Shown here piece by piece: positions 1 through 6,571 of a stretch of DNA of 8,279 bases. The DNA comes from Candidatus Hydrogenedentota bacterium. GTDB lineage: Bacteria > Hydrogenedentota > Hydrogenedentia > Hydrogenedentales > SLHB01. The DNA lies in the NCBI GenBank assembly GCA_016934125.1, contig JAFGTL010000225.1:1-8279 (forward strand). The letters are read 5' to 3'. The stretch's first letter is position 1, and each line of letters begins with the position of its first letter. The notes under the pieces were generated by a model that was given only the letters and a program-made list of their open reading frames with translations, had not been told where the DNA came from and made no database searches. Made by a program: the position numbers and the translations under genes.

Positions 1-1026
1 ACCGGCACGGACAAAGAAGGCTTCGTCGGATTCGGAGAACTGCTGCTGCGCCTGGATCCGCCCGGCGCCGATCGCTTCATCCAGGCGGAGTCCTTCAAGG
101 CGCGGTATACGGGCGCCGAAGCCAACGTCGCCGTGTGTCTTGCCGGACTCGGCGTGCCCGCCTATGCGGTGTCCAAAGTCCCCGAACACGAGATCGGGCA
201 GGCCTGCCTCAACTACCTCCGCCGGTATGGCGTGAACGTCGACTACATCGTCCGGGGCGGCGATCGACTGGGCGTCCTCTACGTGGAAACGGGATTCTCA
301 CAGCGGGCCTCGAAGGTAATCTACGATCGCAATCACAGCAGCATCCGCGAAGTCCGGCCCGGCGAGTTCGACTGGGAGCAGATCCTGGCGGGCAAGCAGT
401 GGTTTCACTTCGCCGGAACGGCCCCCGCCCTCGGGCCGAATGTCGTCGCGGTGCTCAATGAAGCCCTCGACACGGCCAAGCGCCTGAACGTCACGACAAG
501 CTGCGACTGCAACTACCGCAGCAGGCTCTGGCCGCCCGATGAGGCCGGCCGCGTCCTCTCGACCCTGCTGAACCGCGTCGACGTGTTCATCGGCGGCATC
601 GAGGACGCGCAGAAGCTCTTCGGCATACACGTGCCCGAATCTCGCGATGGCGTCGAAAACGCCCGCGCAGAATCCGCCGCGCAACAGCTTCGAAAACGAT
701 TTGGCTTCACCCACGTGGCCATGACGCTGCGGAGCGGCGATTCGGCGTCGCTCAATCGGTATGCCGGAATGCTCTCCTCGGCCCAAGGCGGTGCCTTCAG
801 CCGGGGCTACGAGATCCAGATCGTGGATCGCGTCGGCGCCGGCGACGCCTTCACGGCAGGCATCGTGTATCAGATCCTCGCCGGCGCAGATCTGGCGCCC
901 GCGGTGGAATTCGCCGCCGCGGCCGCGTGCCTCAAGCACACCATACCGGGCGACTTCAACCTCGTCTCCCTCGAGGAGATTCAGCAGCTTATGGCCGGCG
1001 GCGACTCGGGCCGCGTGCAACGCTAG
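1..1026 (+). CDS. kdgK: 2-keto-3-deoxygluconate kinase (PfkB family), 5' end cut by window
   Basis: Cytoplasmic sugar kinase of the PfkB/ribokinase family, most likely phosphorylating 2-keto-3-deoxygluconate at C6 with ATP to give KDPG. The reading frame is open from base 1 (341 codons in the window) with no ATG, GTG or TTG in frame before the family's first motif, so the true start lies just left of the window. A GTG at 133 lies inside the conserved N-terminal domain and is not the start. Visible motifs are GFGELLLRLDPPG near codon 10, the sugar-binding TGAEANVAVCLAGLG near codon 40, and the second PfkB signature DRVGAGDAFTAG at codons 276-287, with the catalytic-base Asp at codon 282. The GELLLRL...PPG start and VAMTLRSGDSAS stretch are typical of KDG kinases rather than fructokinases. 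The KDPG-aldolase family gene 15 bases downstream supports the call. A related keto-deoxy sugar acid as substrate cannot be excluded. Confidence 0.88.
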   Translation, partial: TGTDKEGFVGFGELLLRLDPPGADRFIQAESFKARYTGAEANVAVCLAGLGVPAYAVSKVPEHEIGQACLNYLRRYGVNVDYIVRGGDRLGVLYVETGFSQRASKVIYDRNHSSIREVRPGEFDWEQILAGKQWFHFAGTAPALGPNVVAVLNEALDTAKRLNVTTSCDCNYRSRLWPPDEAGRVLSTLLNRVDVFIGGIEDAQKLFGIHVPESRDGVENARAESAAQQLRKRFGFTHVAMTLRSGDSASLNRYAGMLSSAQGGAFSRGYEIQIVDRVGAGDAFTAGIVYQILAGADLAPAVEFAAAAACLKHTIPGDFNLVSLEEIQQLMAGGDSGRVQR

Positions 1027-1041
1027 GAGAGTCACAGACAC

Positions 1042-1707
1042 ATGTCCAAACAAACCAATCTCGCACGGCTTCACGAGGAATGGCTGGTGCTCATCCTCCG
1101 GGGCGACACCCCACAACAGACGGAGGACACCTTCGAGGCCCTCGTCGAAGGCGGCGCGACGTTGCTCGAGGTGCCCTTCACGACGCCGGGCGCGTGCGAC
1201 GTCATCCGCCGGCTGCGCGAGCGGCACGGCGGGCGCGTCATGGTGTCCGCCGGCACCGTCACTACCGCCGAGCAGGCCCGCGCGGCCATCGACAGCGGCG
1301 CCGAGGGCATCGTCTCGCCCAACCTCCATGCGCCCGTTGTGGAAGCCGCCGTGGAGGCCGGCGTCCTCTCGGCGCCGGGCTGCTTCACGCCCAGCGAGAT
1401 CGCCGACGCCATGCGCATGGGCGCCGATGTCATCAAGCTGTTCCCCTGCGACATGGTCGGCCCCCGCTTCGTCTACTTCATGCAAGGGCCGTATCCAGGC
1501 GTGCGCATCATGCCGGCCGGCAGCATTCTGTTGGAGAACATGGAGTCGTACTACGCCGTCGGCGCCTTTGCCGGCGTCGCTGGCGTCACGACGGAACTGG
1601 CCCTCTCTGAGGCCGTCCAGGATCGGGATTTCGCCACGATTACCGCCTGCGCACGCCGCTGGGTGTCCGCCGTGCGCGCCATGAAATCCGGAGGGAAGAC
1701 CGCATGA
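1042..1707 (+). CDS. kdgA: KDPG aldolase family protein (2-dehydro-3-deoxyphosphogluconate aldolase)
   Basis: Class I aldolase of the KDPG/KHG family, expected to split 2-keto-3-deoxy-6-phosphogluconate into pyruvate and glyceraldehyde-3-phosphate. The 221 residues fit the family length. Key residues are visible: Glu43 in LLEVPF (general acid/base), the SAGTV strand near 69-73, SPNLHAP near 92-98, APGCFTPSEI near 111-120, and the Schiff-base Lys132 in IKLFPCD. The ATG at 1042 follows an AGGAG at 1025-1029 that overlaps the kinase stop codon; no better start is seen. Its position directly behind the KDG kinase gives a two-step Entner-Doudoroff tail. Oddities: the usual TGG(V/I) phosphate loop reads PAGSI (158-162), the later GxGS-type loop reads GVAGVTTE (178-185), and FPA reads FPC. 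These changes leave room for a different or non-phosphorylated 2-keto-3-deoxy substrate. Family is certain; exact substrate is not. The 3' end overlaps the next gene by four bases. Confidence 0.88.
   Translation: MSKQTNLARLHEEWLVLILRGDTPQQTEDTFEALVEGGATLLEVPFTTPGACDVIRRLRERHGGRVMVSAGTVTTAEQARAAIDSGAEGIVSPNLHAPVVEAAVEAGVLSAPGCFTPSEIADAMRMGADVIKLFPCDMVGPRFVYFMQGPYPGVRIMPAGSILLENMESYYAVGAFAGVAGVTTELALSEAVQDRDFATITACARRWVSAVRAMKSGGKTA
1690..1695 (+). promoter_or_regulatory. Strong ribosome binding site (GGAGGG) for the UroD-like gene
   Basis: GGAGGG lies inside the last codons of the KDPG-aldolase gene, eight bases before the ATG at 1704, whose first bases overlap the upstream stop (ATGA). The good spacing fixes this start and suggests coupled translation of the two genes. 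Confidence 0.7.
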
Positions 1708-2876
1708 ACGCCGTCCCCAGAGACGATTTCCGCCTCCTCCCGATCCCCGAGATGGAGGCCCGAATCGCACGCTTCGAAGAGCGCGTGAATGCCGCCCAGA
1801 TCGCGAAACCGCCAACCAAGGAATGGGTGAAAACGTCTCTCAAGGGCAACGGTGACGGGCGCTGCCCCGTGCGGCTCAAGCGCCTCTCGTTTGACATCAT
1901 CCTGAGACACGGCGATGCCTTGGCCGATCTCTTCTGTCAATACCCGGACGACGTCATCGCCATCATTCCCTACGACATCACCGTCGGCTATCAGCCGCCC
2001 GAGAAGAGTCCTCGCACCAACACAGTCGAGGCCTTGATGCGCGACATGACGTGGCTCGACGAGTGGGGGACAGAATGGGGGCACGCGTTCGGCGGCGTCG
2101 GCGCGACGCCGGTGGACTGTCCGCTCAAAGACTGGGCCGTCCTGGACGACTACCTCGAGCACGGCGTCCCCGATCCGAACGCGCCCGGCCGGCTTGACGG
2201 GGCTGCGGCCGCCCTCGGCCCCCACAAGGACGCGAAGTACTGCTACGGCATCATCCATCTGGCCCTGTTCGAGCGGCTCCACTCCCTGCGGGGTATGGAG
2301 AACGTTCTCACCGATTTCTACACGAATGAGCCCGAGGTTAGGAAGGTGCTGGATCGCCTCGAGTGGTATCTGATGGAACTCGTCCGGCAATGGGAGACCC
2401 TCGGGGCGGATGCCGTCTTCTTCACGGACGATTGGGGATCGCAGAGCGGGCTCATGATACCGCCGCCAGTGTGGGACAGCCTGTTCAAGCCCTACTACGC
2501 CCGCGTATTCGCCGAAGTCCACCGCCTCGGCATGGACGTTGTCTTTCACAGTTGCGGCAACGTAACGGATATCGTCGGCGGCCTGATCGACACCGGCGTG
2601 GATGTGCTCGACCCCGTGCAGCCCGGCGCCATGGATATGACTCAACTGGCCCGCGAATTCGGCGGGAAACTGGCCTTCAGCGGCGCCGTGGACGTCCAGG
2701 GACTGCTCGTGGACGGCACGCCGCAACAGGTGAAGGACGAGGTGCGAACCGTCGCCGAGGTGTTGGGGCGGCCTTTCGGCGGCGCACTCATCCTCGGCCC
2801 GGCCAATGTCATGACCCCCGACATCCCGCTTGAGAATCTCGTGGCGTTCTTTGAGGCCGCCCACGAACAGGCATAG
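1704..2876 (+). CDS. Uroporphyrinogen decarboxylase (URO-D/MtaA-fold) family protein, function unknown
   Basis: A 390-residue protein of the URO-D superfamily, which holds HemE and the cobalamin/coenzyme-M methyltransferases MtaA and CmuA. The C-terminal half carries the recognisable family signals: FFTDDWGSQSG (239-249), KPYYARVFAEVHRLGMDVV (262-280), FHSCGNV (281-287), DVLDPVQPGAMD (300-311), LAFSGAVDVQ (323-332) and TPDIPLENL (371-379). The N-terminal RQAGRY-type substrate motif of HemE is absent, so heme synthesis is unlikely. His282 and Cys284 match the first two zinc ligands of the methyltransferase HxCx(n)C motif, but no cysteine follows Cys284, so the third ligand is missing. Such proteins are often annotated in sugar-catabolic loci of uncultivated bacteria without a known role. 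No corrinoid protein is visible nearby. It is translationally coupled to the aldolase by an ATGA overlap and has a good GGAGGG site, so it probably belongs to the same pathway. The fold call is firm; the activity is unknown. Confidence 0.8.
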   Translation: MNAVPRDDFRLLPIPEMEARIARFEERVNAAQIAKPPTKEWVKTSLKGNGDGRCPVRLKRLSFDIILRHGDALADLFCQYPDDVIAIIPYDITVGYQPPEKSPRTNTVEALMRDMTWLDEWGTEWGHAFGGVGATPVDCPLKDWAVLDDYLEHGVPDPNAPGRLDGAAAALGPHKDAKYCYGIIHLALFERLHSLRGMENVLTDFYTNEPEVRKVLDRLEWYLMELVRQWETLGADAVFFTDDWGSQSGLMIPPPVWDSLFKPYYARVFAEVHRLGMDVVFHSCGNVTDIVGGLIDTGVDVLDPVQPGAMDMTQLAREFGGKLAFSGAVDVQGLLVDGTPQQVKDEVRTVAEVLGRPFGGALILGPANVMTPDIPLENLVAFFEAAHEQA

Positions 2877-2896
2877 ACACAGGAGACACAACGGCA

Positions 2897-3913
2897 ATGC
2901 TGGTTTCAGCAGATGATCTCAGAGCACAGGTGAGCGCGGTGTTCCAGGGCCGCGGGCTCTCGGAGCGCGACAGTGGAATCATCGCGGATTCCCTGATTCA
3001 CGCCAATCTCCGCGGCACGGACTCGCACGGCGTCATGCGCGTGCCCCACTACATACAGCGTGTCGACGCCGGTTCCATCAACCCCCGTCCCGTCACGCGA
3101 ACCGAGCGGACGGGCCCGGCCACGGCCGTCGCCGACGGCGATCATGGATTCGGGCACGTCACCAACTGGGACGCCATGGGGCTCGCCATCGAGATCGCCC
3201 GCGAATCCGGCGTCGGCTTCGTCGGCGTCAACCACAGCAACCATTGCGGCGCCCTCTCCTTCTTTGCCTACCGCGCCATCGAAGCCGGCCTCATCGGAAT
3301 CGTGTTCACCCAAACGGACAAAGGCGTCGTGCCATTCGGCGGGCGCCTGCCCTTCTGTGGCACGAATCCGCTCTGCGTCGGCGTACCGGCCTCCTCCGGT
3401 GCGCCGGTGGTGCTCGACATGGCCACCAGCACCGTGGCCGGCGGGCACATCTACAAGGCCCGGATGGAGAACAAGCCGATCCCGTCCACGTGGGCGTTGG
3501 ACGCCGACGGCGCCCCCACCACCGATCCCCACAAGGCCGCCTACTGGACTCCGGCGGCCGGCGCGAAGGGATATGGCCTGGGCGTTATCATCGATATCTT
3601 GACCGGCATCCTGTCTGGCGGCACCTTCGGGCCGCACATCCCCATCATGTACGGCGATATGGACAAGCACCGCAACCTCTGCCACCTGGTGGGCGCGTTG
3701 GATTACCGCCGGTTCGCCGGCGGCGACTTCTTCCGCGATCAGGTTGCCGCTATGGTGGGCGAACTGCATGCCGCGCCGGCAGCCGAGGGCTTCGCGTCCG
3801 TCCAGGCGCCCGGCGAGCCGGAGCACCTGTGCCACCTCCAGCGCTCCAGAAACGGCATCCCTATCGACGACAATACATGGAACGAACTGACGGCGCTGCT
3901 ACCCCAATCTTGA
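2897..3913 (+). CDS. Ldh_2 family NAD(P)-dependent oxidoreductase (malate/L-lactate/diketogulonate reductase type)
   Basis: Cytoplasmic NAD(P)H-dependent 2-oxoacid/2-hydroxyacid dehydrogenase of the Ldh_2 (MDH2) family, which includes YiaK (2,3-diketo-L-gulonate reductase), AllD (ureidoglycolate dehydrogenase) and ComC (sulfolactate dehydrogenase). The 338 residues are a full family length. Motifs in order: RGTDSHGVMRVPHY (39-52) with the conserved His44 and Arg48, NHSNHCGA (112-119) with His116, PFGGRLPFCGTNPLCVGVP (146-164), LDMATSTVAGG (173-183), IPSTWALDADGAPTTDP (195-211) and the KGYGL motif (224-228), ending with the PGEPE...GIPID tail. The usual PLGG before KGYG reads PAAG, and the HxGxAGxY substrate loop reads HCGALSFF, so the substrate may differ from malate or lactate. 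The start ATG has AGGAG at 2881-2885. The gene following encodes a D-specific dehydrogenase, so the operon carries two unrelated hydroxyacid dehydrogenases. The exact substrate cannot be read from the sequence. Confidence 0.87.
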   Translation: MLVSADDLRAQVSAVFQGRGLSERDSGIIADSLIHANLRGTDSHGVMRVPHYIQRVDAGSINPRPVTRTERTGPATAVADGDHGFGHVTNWDAMGLAIEIARESGVGFVGVNHSNHCGALSFFAYRAIEAGLIGIVFTQTDKGVVPFGGRLPFCGTNPLCVGVPASSGAPVVLDMATSTVAGGHIYKARMENKPIPSTWALDADGAPTTDPHKAAYWTPAAGAKGYGLGVIIDILTGILSGGTFGPHIPIMYGDMDKHRNLCHLVGALDYRRFAGGDFFRDQVAAMVGELHAAPAAEGFASVQAPGEPEHLCHLQRSRNGIPIDDNTWNELTALLPQS

Positions 3914-3946
3914 GAACGGGGAAGTGAACAGGGCGCCGGCGCGATC

Positions 3947-3952
3947 AGGAGG
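3947..3952 (+). promoter_or_regulatory. Consensus ribosome binding site (AGGAGG) that sets a GTG start at 3960
   Basis: A perfect AGGAGG stands seven bases before the in-frame GTG at 3960. A farther in-frame GTG at 3924 would add a twelve-residue, Arg/Pro/Gly/Ser-rich extension not expected in this family and has only a weak GGGGAA in front. The site therefore favours the shorter protein, which begins MKKAIITDHG. Confidence 0.75.
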
Positions 3953-3959
3953 AAGTGAA

Positions 3960-4916
3960 GTGAAGAAGGCGATCATTACCGATCATGGTTTCCCCCACAT
4001 CGACCTCGAACGCGAGATCATTGAGTCGGCCGGATTCGAACTCGACTTCATCCAGCCGATATGCAAGTCCGAGGACGACATCATAAGCACCTGCGGCCAG
4101 GCGGACGCCCTGCTCGTGCAATGGGCGCCCGTCACCCGGCGCGTCCTCGAAGCGCTGCCGAACGTGCGTTGCATCGTCCGTTACGGCGTCGGCGTCAACA
4201 ACTTCGATCTCGATGCCGCGCGCGACCTCGGCGTCGTGGCCGCCAACGTGCCCGACTTCTGCGTCGACGAAGTGGCCAACCACGCCCTCGCCATGATCCT
4301 GTCGCTGTGCCGCCGCATTCCCCAGGATCACCAACAGATCCTCCAGGGCGGCTGGGGGGTGAATCCCTTCCGCCCCATCCATGCTCTGACGGATCTTGCG
4401 CTCGGCCTCGTCAGCTTCGGCAAGATTGCCCGCAACCTCGCCCGCAAGGCCTCGGCCCTCGGCTTCTCGATCATCGCCTGCGATCCTTACGTGGACGACT
4501 CGATTTTCGCCGAATGCCAGGCCAAGCGTGTCGAGTCCGACGAACTCATCGAGCAGGCCGACATCGTCTCACTCCATTGCCCGCTGCTCCCGGAGACGAC
4601 GCACCTCATGGACAGCAGGGCCTTCGGCCGGATGAAGCCGGGCGCCATCCTCATCAACACCTCCCGCGGCCCCGTGGTCGACGAACCGGCCCTCGTGGAA
4701 GCGCTCCGGGCCGGGCGCCTCGGCGGCGCAGGGCTTGACGTGTTCGAGGAAGAGCCCTTGCCTCCTGGCAGCCCTCTGCGCACCTTCCCCAACGTTATCC
4801 TCACAAGCCACGCGGCCTCCGTATCCGAGAAGGCCGTGGAACTCCTCCAACGAAAGGCCGCTGAGGCCGCCCGCGACTTCCTCCTCGGCAAGGATCCCGT
4901 GTCGCGGCTCGTCTGA
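3960..4916 (+). CDS. D-isomer-specific 2-hydroxyacid dehydrogenase (CtBP/PGDH-like)
   Basis: Cytoplasmic NAD(P)-dependent dehydrogenase of the D-2-hydroxyacid family, interconverting a 2-oxoacid and a D-2-hydroxyacid. From the GTG at 3960 the protein has 318 residues, a usual length. The substrate-domain signature RYGVGVNNFDLDAA (74-87) and VPDFCVDEVANHALAMIL (97-114) precede the nucleotide-binding domain, where LHCPLLPETTHLM (205-217), MKPGAILINTSRGPVVDE (225-242), GLDVFEEEPL (258-267) and TSHAAS (282-287) are clear. The catalytic triad is Arg236, Glu265 and His284. The CtBP-like wording points to the phosphoglycerate/glyoxylate-reductase-like branch. An oddity is the dinucleotide motif, which reads GLVSFGKIA (149-157): two glycines of GxGxxG are replaced by Ser152 and Ala157. 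NAD binding may be weakened, or the loop may simply be variant. A GTG at 3924 is an alternative, less likely start. Substrate unknown; a role in sugar-acid or hydroxypyruvate metabolism fits the neighbours. Confidence 0.88.
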   Translation: MKKAIITDHGFPHIDLEREIIESAGFELDFIQPICKSEDDIISTCGQADALLVQWAPVTRRVLEALPNVRCIVRYGVGVNNFDLDAARDLGVVAANVPDFCVDEVANHALAMILSLCRRIPQDHQQILQGGWGVNPFRPIHALTDLALGLVSFGKIARNLARKASALGFSIIACDPYVDDSIFAECQAKRVESDELIEQADIVSLHCPLLPETTHLMDSRAFGRMKPGAILINTSRGPVVDEPALVEALRAGRLGGAGLDVFEEEPLPPGSPLRTFPNVILTSHAASVSEKAVELLQRKAAEAARDFLLGKDPVSRLV

Positions 4917-4929
4917 TACAGACTCAACG

Positions 4930-4936
4930 AAAGGAA
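4930..4936 (+). promoter_or_regulatory. Ribosome binding site (AAAGGAA) for the FAH-family gene
   Basis: AAAGGAA lies eight bases before the ATG at 4945. It decides between this start and in-frame ATGs farther upstream inside the dehydrogenase gene, since the protein from 4945 begins with the family-typical MKFVRF. Confidence 0.65.
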
Positions 4937-4944
4937 CCTGTCGT

Positions 4945-5760
4945 ATGAAGTTCGTTCGATTCACCACGGCCCGGCATCCGCAGGGCGTCTACGGCCTCGC
5001 GCACGACAACGGGGACATCGAGGTGCTGAAGGGCGGGCTGTTCGACGCCCCCGAACCTGCCGGCGAAACCGTGTCGCCCGGCGATATCCAACGCTACCTT
5101 GTGCCCGTCGATCCGCCCAATATCCTCGCCGTGGGCCGCAACTACCGCGAACATGCCGCCGAGACAGACGACGATCTGCCCCAGGCGCCCTTGCTCTTTA
5201 TCAAAGCAACCACCTCCCTCGCCGCACACGAAGATGACATCGTGATCCCGGCCGCCGCACCCGGCCAGGTGGACTACGAGGCCGAGCTGGTGGCCATCAT
5301 CGGGCGTACGGCGAGGAACGTACCGATCGAGACGGCCCTCGACTACGTCTTCGGCTTCTCCTGCGGCCACGACGTGTCCGCACGGGATTGCCAACAGAGC
5401 GATGGCCAGTGGGCGCGCGCCAAGAGCTTCGACACCTTCGCCCCCATGGGCCCCTTCGTCGTGACGGGAATCGATGTGTCCGGCCTCCGGATCCGCATGC
5501 GCGTCAACGACGAGTGCGTTCAGGATCAGTCGACGAAAGACATGGTGTTCAACGTGCCCTATCTCGTGAGCTACCTCAGCCGCTCCACGACGCTCCTGCC
5601 CGGAACGGCCCTCTTCACCGGCACGCCCTGCGGCGTCGGCATCGCCCGAACGCCCCCCCTGCTGCTGAAGCCCGGCGACGTCTGCGAAGTCGACATCGAA
5701 GGCGTCGGCGTCCTGCGGAACCGCGTCGTCGCCGAAACCCAAACCGGGGCCGGGCGATGA
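4945..5760 (+). CDS. Fumarylacetoacetate hydrolase (FAH) family protein
   Basis: Metal-dependent hydrolase of the FAH family, whose members cleave or decarboxylate 1,3-diketo acids in sugar-acid and aromatic catabolism. The 271-residue protein from the ATG at 4945 has the whole FAH domain: ILAVGRNYREHAAE (60-73), PLLFIKATTSL (82-92), VDYEAELVAIIGR (109-121) with Mg2+ ligands Glu112 and Glu114, SCGHDVSARDCQ (139-150) with the third ligand Asp143, KSFDTFAPMGPFVV (160-173) starting with the catalytic-type Lys160, and FTGTPCGVG (224-232). The QDQSTKDMVF stretch (193-202) and overall length resemble the 2,4-diketo-3-deoxy-L-rhamnonate/fuconate hydrolases and ureidoglycolate-lyase-annotated proteins more than true fumarylacetoacetase. 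In a cluster with KDG kinase and aldolase genes, hydrolysis of a 2,4-diketo-3-deoxy sugar acid to pyruvate plus a hydroxyacid is a reasonable guess. The open frame extends upstream to 4735, but that part overlaps the dehydrogenase and lacks family sequence. The stop overlaps the next start as ATGA. Confidence 0.87.
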   Translation: MKFVRFTTARHPQGVYGLAHDNGDIEVLKGGLFDAPEPAGETVSPGDIQRYLVPVDPPNILAVGRNYREHAAETDDDLPQAPLLFIKATTSLAAHEDDIVIPAAAPGQVDYEAELVAIIGRTARNVPIETALDYVFGFSCGHDVSARDCQQSDGQWARAKSFDTFAPMGPFVVTGIDVSGLRIRMRVNDECVQDQSTKDMVFNVPYLVSYLSRSTTLLPGTALFTGTPCGVGIARTPPLLLKPGDVCEVDIEGVGVLRNRVVAETQTGAGR

Positions 5761-6560
5761 AGGCGCTCGCTGCCCAAATCGAGGCGGCACCGGCCCCCGA
5801 AGGCGGGGTGGCCCTCTGGTGGCTTGCCCAGGCCGGATTCGTGTTCAAGACGTCCTCCGGCACGGTGCTATACGTGGATCCCTACCTCTCCAACGTCGTC
5901 GAGCGGGCGTTTGGCTTCAAACGCCTCTCCCTGAGCCCGATCCAACCCGGCCATGTCCGCGCCGACTGGGTGATCAGTTCCCACGAACACCTCGACCACT
6001 TCGACATCGACGCCCTTCCCATCATCGCCCGCACCTGCCCGGCCTGCCGGTTCGCCGGCTCCCAGGCCTGTGCCCCCGAGTTCGACAAGCTCGACATCCC
6101 AGCAGACAAGTTCCTCCTGATGGAGCCGGGCGGGCAGTATGCGCTGGGCGATATCCGTGTCTTCGCGTCTCGCTCGGATCACGGCGAATTATCGCCCACC
6201 GCCCTCTCGCTGCTCTTCGACTTCGGCAAGGTGCGCGTCTTGTTCACCGGCGACACGGCATTCAACGTCCCCCTCATGCAGCCGTTGATCGACCTCAAGC
6301 CCGACGTGCTCCTCACCTGCATCAACGGCCGCTTCGGCAACCTCAACGCCGACGAGGCCGCCGAACTCACGGCGTTGATTTCTCCGCGACTCGTCGTGCC
6401 GTGTCATTTCTGGATGTTCAAGGAGCACAACGGCGATCCCGAGGCCTTCGTCCAGGCCTGCGCGCGGCAATGCCCGGGCATAGCCGTGCGGTTGTTGACG
6501 CCCGGCGAGGGGTTGAGTTGTTCGGAACACGCCATCGAGAGCGTCCACTGTGAGGCATAG
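5757..6560 (+). CDS. Metallo-beta-lactamase-fold hydrolase, UlaG-like
   Basis: Soluble metal-dependent hydrolase of the MBL superfamily, in the group that contains UlaG (L-ascorbate-6-phosphate lactonase). The 267-residue protein starts at the ATG overlapping the upstream stop. Motifs in order: WWLAQAGFVFKTSSGTVLYVD (21-41), the signature SSHEHLDH (74-81) with His76, His78, Asp80 and His81, SRSDHG (138-143) with His142, LFTGDT (162-167) with Asp166, and VPCHFWMF (214-221) with His217. All metal ligands of a two-metal site are present. It is shorter than E. coli UlaG, and its N-terminus reads directly into the first beta strand. A sugar lactonase or phospho-sugar-ester hydrolase role would suit the operon, but many UlaG-like proteins have other or unknown substrates. 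The frame runs back to 5388, but that stretch is a shadow of the FAH gene. No clear ribosome binding site is seen, so translation probably relies on coupling through ATGA. Confidence 0.85.
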   Translation: MKALAAQIEAAPAPEGGVALWWLAQAGFVFKTSSGTVLYVDPYLSNVVERAFGFKRLSLSPIQPGHVRADWVISSHEHLDHFDIDALPIIARTCPACRFAGSQACAPEFDKLDIPADKFLLMEPGGQYALGDIRVFASRSDHGELSPTALSLLFDFGKVRVLFTGDTAFNVPLMQPLIDLKPDVLLTCINGRFGNLNADEAAELTALISPRLVVPCHFWMFKEHNGDPEAFVQACARQCPGIAVRLLTPGEGLSCSEHAIESVHCEA

Positions 6561-6571
6561 AAGGGACTGTC

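Noticed and set aside
761..1684. 307-codon + strand open frame spanning the kinase and aldolase genes in another frame
   Set aside because: Ser/Pro/Arg/Ala-rich low-complexity translation with no motif, overlapping two real genes.
298..1815. 505-codon open frame on the minus strand across the kinase and aldolase genes
   Set aside because: It is antisense to two well-supported genes. Its translation is low-complexity, rich in Gly, Ala, Arg, His and Asp with no recognisable motif. Long antisense frames are expected in GC-rich coding DNA.
1704..2876. Heme-pathway uroporphyrinogen decarboxylase (hemE) annotation
   Set aside because: The N-terminal RQAGRY-type motif is missing and the operon is catabolic, so only the fold family is supported.
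1551..2897. 448-codon open frame on the minus strand opposite the UroD-like gene
   Set aside because: The sense strand has clear family motifs throughout. The antisense product shows no domain and simply mirrors the third-position GC bias.
3955..3963. Two-codon mini frame GTG-AAG-TGA just before the dehydrogenase start, as a possible leader
   Set aside because: It lies only two bases from the AGGAGG, too close for efficient initiation, and can be explained by the GTGAAG repeat alone.
4735..4944. Upstream extension of the FAH-family gene
   Set aside because: It lies inside the dehydrogenase gene in another frame and encodes Pro/Ser/Arg-rich sequence. The ATG at 4945 has its own ribosome binding site and a family-typical N-terminus.
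5388..5756. Upstream extension of the UlaG-like gene
   Set aside because: It overlaps the conserved FAH domain in a different frame and gives an Arg-rich nonsense translation. The ATGA overlap start at 5757 leads straight into the MBL fold.
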